From Chloroflexi bacterium RBG_13_51_18 (GTDB lineage: Bacteria > Chloroflexota > Dehalococcoidia > Dehalococcoidales > RBG-16-60-22), in NCBI GenBank assembly GCA_001796495.1, contig MGMR01000066.1, forward strand, positions 1 through 8,443: a DNA stretch of 8,443 nucleotides, in the 5' to 3' direction. Under the pieces are notes generated by a model that made no database searches, was not told where the DNA came from, and was given only the letters and a program-made list of their open reading frames with translations. Position numbers and translations under genes: made by a program. This document shows, piece by piece, positions 6,101 to 8,443 of this stretch (positions within the stretch are counted from its first letter, which is position 1; every line of letters begins with the position of its first letter).

Positions 6101-6455
6101 ACAACCGGTTTTTTCAGAATAGTTAATTAAAATTGAAAAACTGCCCGTGAGAGCTTCCTGCCTTATCCTACTACCCATCAGGTAACAATCTGACGATTTG
6201 TGCAATCTAAGAATGTTGTCGCTATAAATTACTACTGACCTGCCCCCAAGTAGGTTACCACCTATAGAGTTAGGTTTACTGATATCTTAGCCTCAGAAAA
6301 TGGGAGGCAGCGCCGGCCGTCAGCTTTGAGAGCAGAAATTCCGTCTTTCCGGCTCATCACCACACCGGTTGGAAAGACGGCGATTTTTAGACCTGGCGGG
6401 TTCTGGTACTGCCAAGATTCTCTAATAATTCCCCTTTCACCGTATTGGGTTGCGA
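6101..6455. other. Non-coding region between the kinase gene and the small CxxC frame
   Basis: No supported gene lies here. It contains alternating short complementary segments, ACCT (6238-6241), TAGGT (6251-6255), ACCTA (6260-6264) and TAGGT (6271-6275), followed by a strong terminator hairpin at 6341-6390. A TATAAA at 6223-6228 could be a -10 box but lacks a good -35 at normal spacing. The part before the hairpin is either a long 3' untranslated region of the two-component operon or a short independent RNA. Confidence 0.5.
6341..6390 (+). terminator. Intrinsic terminator downstream of the two-component operon
   Basis: CCGTCTTTCC (6341-6350) pairs perfectly with GGAAAGACGG (6371-6380). Inner CCGG segments can extend the pairing within the 20-nt loop. 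The stem is followed by CGATTTTTAG, a T-run on the plus strand. It lies about 240 nt after the kinase stop. On the minus strand the stem is followed by AATTTCTG, a poorer tail, so plus-strand termination is favoured. Confidence 0.75.
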
Positions 6456-6605
6456 TTAATGTCCTTCACCGGGGTTTAATATGTGGCCAACAACGTCAAC
6501 TATAATTACGGATTCTTTAAATGGCTCTACGTGGTAACATGCCTGAGCGTAATCGATTTTGCCGTCACACTCCGGGCAGTAGGGGTAGTTTACCTTTAAG
6601 TTCAA
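6456..6605 (-). CDS. Possible small CxxC/CxH protein after the propeller gene
   Basis: After the propeller stop (TAA at 6614-6612) the same frame stays open for 51 codons to a TAA at 6458-6456. The only conventional start is TTG at 6605, giving 49 residues. The peptide looks protein-like: YPYCPECDGKIDY, then ACYHVEP, then VIIVDVVGHILNPGEGH. Cys10, Cys13, Cys23 and His25 could bind a metal in a zinc-ribbon-like way. No Shine-Dalgarno precedes the TTG, so expression would rely on translational coupling or reinitiation from the gene above. The alternative is that it is the remnant of a longer gene, or a C-terminal extension cut off by a stop. I do not recognise a family. Confidence 0.4.
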   Translation of the reverse strand: MNLKVNYPYCPECDGKIDYAQACYHVEPFKESVIIVDVVGHILNPGEGH

Positions 6606-6611
6606 ATACGT

Positions 6612-7919
6612 TTATTTAAAGGCATACAGCTTGCCGTCTTCCGAGCCGATATAAACCATTCCATTGGCTACGGCCGGTGAAGACGTGATTTTATCTCCAG
6701 TAGCGCTATCCCAGAGCTTTTCTCCGGTAGCCCTATCGATGGCGTAAAGGTGCCCGTCCTGCCCCCCGATGTATATCGCCGTGCCCGCGATGGCGGGTGA
6801 AGAGGTAACTAAACCCTCGGTACTAAATGTCCACTGTACCTGGTGTGTCGTGATATCCAGCGATATCACGTCCTTGCCGACGCCGAGATACACATTGTTG
6901 TCCGCCATCGCCGGAGATGAGCTTGATGATACCCCGAACCCCAGGGAATAGTTCCATATATATCCGGAAGGTTTCGACAGCTTCGGCGCTACACCATAGA
7001 AATAGAGCGCGTTCCAGTAATACCTGATTTTATTTTCCCACAGCCAGTTTTTCTTGGTGAGGTCGATGGCGTAAAAATAGCCCATTGTATTGGTGAAATA
7101 CGCCACGCCGTCCTTTACTGCTGCGGATGTTGTAATGGATGAATCCGTCTTGTACTGCAGGCGGGTCCTGCCGTTTTTAGCGTTAAAGGTATAGCATATT
7201 CCGTCCACCGACCCGACGACCACGACGCCCTGGGTAACGATCGGCGAGGCCAGCACCATGTCATCCGTCCGTTTGTGCCAGAGTTCTTTGCCCGTGGCGA
7301 CGTCTACGGCATATACGCTGAAATCATCGGAGCCAGTATAGACCACGCCGTCGGCTATGGCCGGGGAAGACGTTATCGCAAAAACCGTGGAAAACGACCA
7401 TATCTTTTCACCCGTTTTGGCATTCAGCGCGTAAAGGTTGCCGTCGCTCGAGCCGCAATAGACCACGCCGCCGGCCACTATCGGTGATGACTCCACCCAG
7501 CCGCCTGTCTCGAATACCCACTTTTGCTCGCCGGTAGCGGCATCCAGGGCGTATATATTGTGGTCCCTGGAACCGAAATAAACCATCCCGTCCACTACCG
7601 CCGGCGAAGAATGGATGGTTGCTCCGGCGGTAAAGGTCCACTCCAGTGTTCCCTCGGGCAGCGTGCCGCCCGTACCGGCGTTGCCGGTATGCCCCAGGTC
7701 GCGCCGGAACATGGTCCACTCGCCGCTCTGCGGTACCGAGTATATGGTTTCCGTCGGGCCGAAAATGACATCGGTAAACTGGTATAAAACGAGAACTACA
7801 ATCAGAATACAAACAACACCGAGCGTGCTCAGAAGCACTATCCTGCGGCACTTCATGCGGGCACACCTTCTTTGCTCCAACTCGTCTCTGTTTATGAATT
7901 CATCGGTATTAAATAGCAT
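6612..7919 (-). CDS. Membrane-anchored PQQ-like beta-propeller repeat protein
   Basis: This 435-residue protein has a hydrophobic segment at about 27-47 after a basic stretch (MKCRR, 22-26), so it is probably anchored with the propeller outside the cytoplasm. From about 90 onward there are eight repeats of the type SSPAVVDGMVYFGS...YALDAATGE.KW, beginning near residues 104, 144, 184, 225, 264, 334, 373 and 413. The N-terminal LEWTF strand (92-96) can close the ring, as in PQQ-dependent dehydrogenase and BamB-like propellers. Repeat 5 is followed by an aromatic insertion (about 295-330) and repeats 4-6 are the least regular. No PQQ-binding or catalytic residues of quinoprotein dehydrogenases are evident, so a binding or scaffold role is more likely than enzymatic. 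ATG 7919 gives the longest frame but has a poor ribosome binding site. ATG 7856 (residue 22), with AGAAGG 9 nt upstream, is a credible alternative. Confidence 0.88.
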   Translation of the reverse strand: MLFNTDEFINRDELEQRRCARMKCRRIVLLSTLGVVCILIVVLVLYQFTDVIFGPTETIYSVPQSGEWTMFRRDLGHTGNAGTGGTLPEGTLEWTFTAGATIHSSPAVVDGMVYFGSRDHNIYALDAATGEQKWVFETGGWVESSPIVAGGVVYCGSSDGNLYALNAKTGEKIWSFSTVFAITSSPAIADGVVYTGSDDFSVYAVDVATGKELWHKRTDDMVLASPIVTQGVVVVGSVDGICYTFNAKNGRTRLQYKTDSSITTSAAVKDGVAYFTNTMGYFYAIDLTKKNWLWENKIRYYWNALYFYGVAPKLSKPSGYIWNYSLGFGVSSSSSPAMADNNVYLGVGKDVISLDITTHQVQWTFSTEGLVTSSPAIAGTAIYIGGQDGHLYAIDRATGEKLWDSATGDKITSSPAVANGMVYIGSEDGKLYAFK

Positions 7920-7933
7920 CTCTGCTTTATTGA

Positions 7934-7963
7934 ATATTAACCTCTATACTCGCTCGAGGTCAA
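7934..7963 (-). promoter_or_regulatory. Possible promoter of the propeller gene
   Basis: On the minus strand, TTGACC (7963-7958) and TAATAT (7939-7934) are separated by 18 bp. Transcription would start near 7927. That leaves only about 8 nt before ATG 7919, which favours the downstream ATG at 7856 as the real start if this promoter is used. Confidence 0.4.
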
Positions 7964-8113
7964 CCAACAAATACAACCCTGAATGAGCTCGCTATCGCCT
8001 CTTTAAACCACATTACTTATTTGACCACGTCTGTTCAGGTAACCATTCTAACCCCATTCCTGCCACCTCTCCCGCATCGTGATTCATAACGTAGGGTTGG
8101 TACGCCACGCCCG

Positions 8114-8200
8114 CTACCGACTGATGCCCAGCTTGCGGCCGATTGCAGCAGGACCCAAGCCAGCCTCTTTTAGCTTAACGACCTCATCCCGCGTAGCCAT
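8114..8200 (-). CDS. Mini-ORF encoding a resolvase-like helix-turn-helix, possibly a gene remnant
   Basis: A 28-codon frame starts at ATG 8200 and ends at TAG 8116-8114. The peptide, MATRDEVVKLKEAGLGPAAI followed by GRKLGISR, has the pattern of the C-terminal DNA-binding helix-turn-helix of Hin/resolvase-type serine recombinases, where a call such as ATVYR usually follows GISR. Here a stop falls exactly at that point. An AAAGGAG Shine-Dalgarno precedes the ATG by 3-4 nt, and a GGGAGG lies further up. The frame two bases over stays open past the stop (about 8005-8118, ending SNK), so a frameshifted remnant is possible. It is downstream of the ABC-transporter gene on the same strand, 66 nt after its stop. 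Whether it is expressed as a tiny protein is unknown. Confidence 0.45.
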   Translation of the reverse strand: MATRDEVVKLKEAGLGPAAIGRKLGISR

Positions 8201-8266
8201 TGTCTCCTTTACCTCCCCCCGGGCGACGCTCTGGGAGGCACCAGGGCGAGGGGATAGAGGTTGTGT

Positions 8267-8443
8267 CTATACCCTTATGCAGGCTACCTCATGTCCGCCC
8301 CCGATATCTTTTAAAGGCGGCACGGCCTGGCTGCACTCGGGGATAGCCATGAAGCAGCGCGGGTGGAAAGGACAGCCGGGTGGCGGGTTCAGGGGACTGG
8401 GCACCTCGCCCTTGAGGATAATGCGTTCCCGCGTTTCTTCAAC
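8267..8443 (-). CDS. Oligopeptide/dipeptide ABC transporter ATP-binding protein, C-terminal end (partial)
   Basis: The frame enters from the right edge and ends at TAG 8269-8267, giving the last 58 residues. They match the C-terminal domain specific to Opp/Dpp-type ATPases: GEVPSPLNPPPGCPFHPRC, then CSQAVPPL, then GHEVACIRV. The four cysteines (window residues 24, 30, 37 and 55) are the conserved set of this domain, for which iron-sulfur binding has been reported in a mycobacterial Dpp ATPase. The Walker A, Walker B and signature motifs are outside the window, so OppD-like and OppF-like cannot be told apart. The ending at the ABC-specific VAC motif suggests an intact C terminus. The transporter should import short peptides or similar solutes, together with permease and binding proteins encoded beyond the edge. 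Confidence 0.88.
   Translation of the reverse strand, partial: VEETRERIILKGEVPSPLNPPPGCPFHPRCFMAIPECSQAVPPLKDIGGGHEVACIRV

Noticed and set aside
6102..6114. AACCGGTT followed by T-run after the kinase stop, as a terminator
   Set aside because: An 8-bp self-complementary sequence leaves no loop. The real hairpin is at 6341-6380.
6264..6358. 31-codon minus-strand frame starting MSRKDGIS
   Set aside because: It overlaps the terminator stem, has no Shine-Dalgarno and shows no recognisable domain.
7275..7986. Frames of 70-152 codons overlapping the propeller gene on both strands
   Set aside because: The tandem repeats of the propeller gene keep alternative frames open. Their translations lack domain features.
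8212..8238. CCTCCC/GGGAGG hairpin upstream of the mini-ORF, as terminator of the ABC gene or as an RNA switch
   Set aside because: There is no T-run on the minus strand. The pairing reflects the purine-rich ribosome binding region, and the proximal AAAGGAG stays outside the stem.

Overview
This 8.4 kb window comes from a bacterial chromosome, most likely that of a strict anaerobe. It carries a soluble NADH-oxidising, bifurcation-type iron-sulfur module, a NarL/NarX-type two-component pair and a PQQ-like beta-propeller protein. The gene style is compatible with Chloroflexota/Dehalococcoidia or another anaerobic sediment lineage, but this is an impression; no marker gene here fixes the taxonomy.

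Layout. (1) 1-99 is the last 32 codons of a tyrosine recombinase, so the left edge looks like the end of an integrated element. (2) 100-945 is AT-rich accessory DNA. It holds an array of C(A/G)GGTAAA repeats with 11-bp phasing (239-294), a good sigma70-like promoter, a 66-residue single-membrane-span protein (429-629) and an unexplained stretch rich in inverted repeats (630-890). (3) 946-4087, minus strand, is a compact three-gene operon: a NuoE-like, a NuoF-like and a HoxU/NuoG-N-terminal-like subunit, with 18-22 nt gaps, strong Shine-Dalgarno sequences and an intrinsic terminator at 894-918. (4) 4088-4307 is a divergent intergenic region with two clear inverted repeats. (5) 4308-6100, plus strand, encodes a NarL/FixJ response regulator followed by a soluble PAS histidine kinase. 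(6) 6101-6455 is non-coding and holds a strong plus-strand terminator (6341-6390). (7) 6456-7919, minus strand, is a membrane-anchored beta-propeller protein followed by a possible small CxxC protein in the same reading frame just past its stop. (8) 8114-8200 is a 28-codon helix-turn-helix mini-ORF with a good ribosome binding site. (9) 8267-8443 is the C-terminal end of an oligopeptide/dipeptide ABC transporter ATPase.

How the parts may work together. The NuoE-F-U operon should form a cytoplasmic FMN/Fe-S diaphorase that takes electrons from NADH (or gives them to NAD+), with a predicted three [2Fe-2S] and five [4Fe-4S] clusters. No hydrogenase, formate dehydrogenase or other catalytic partner is encoded beside it, and the operon is closed by a terminator, so the partner must be elsewhere. 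The divergent two-component pair is the obvious candidate regulator, but that is inferred from position only. The propeller gene, the mini-ORF and the ABC fragment appear unrelated in function.
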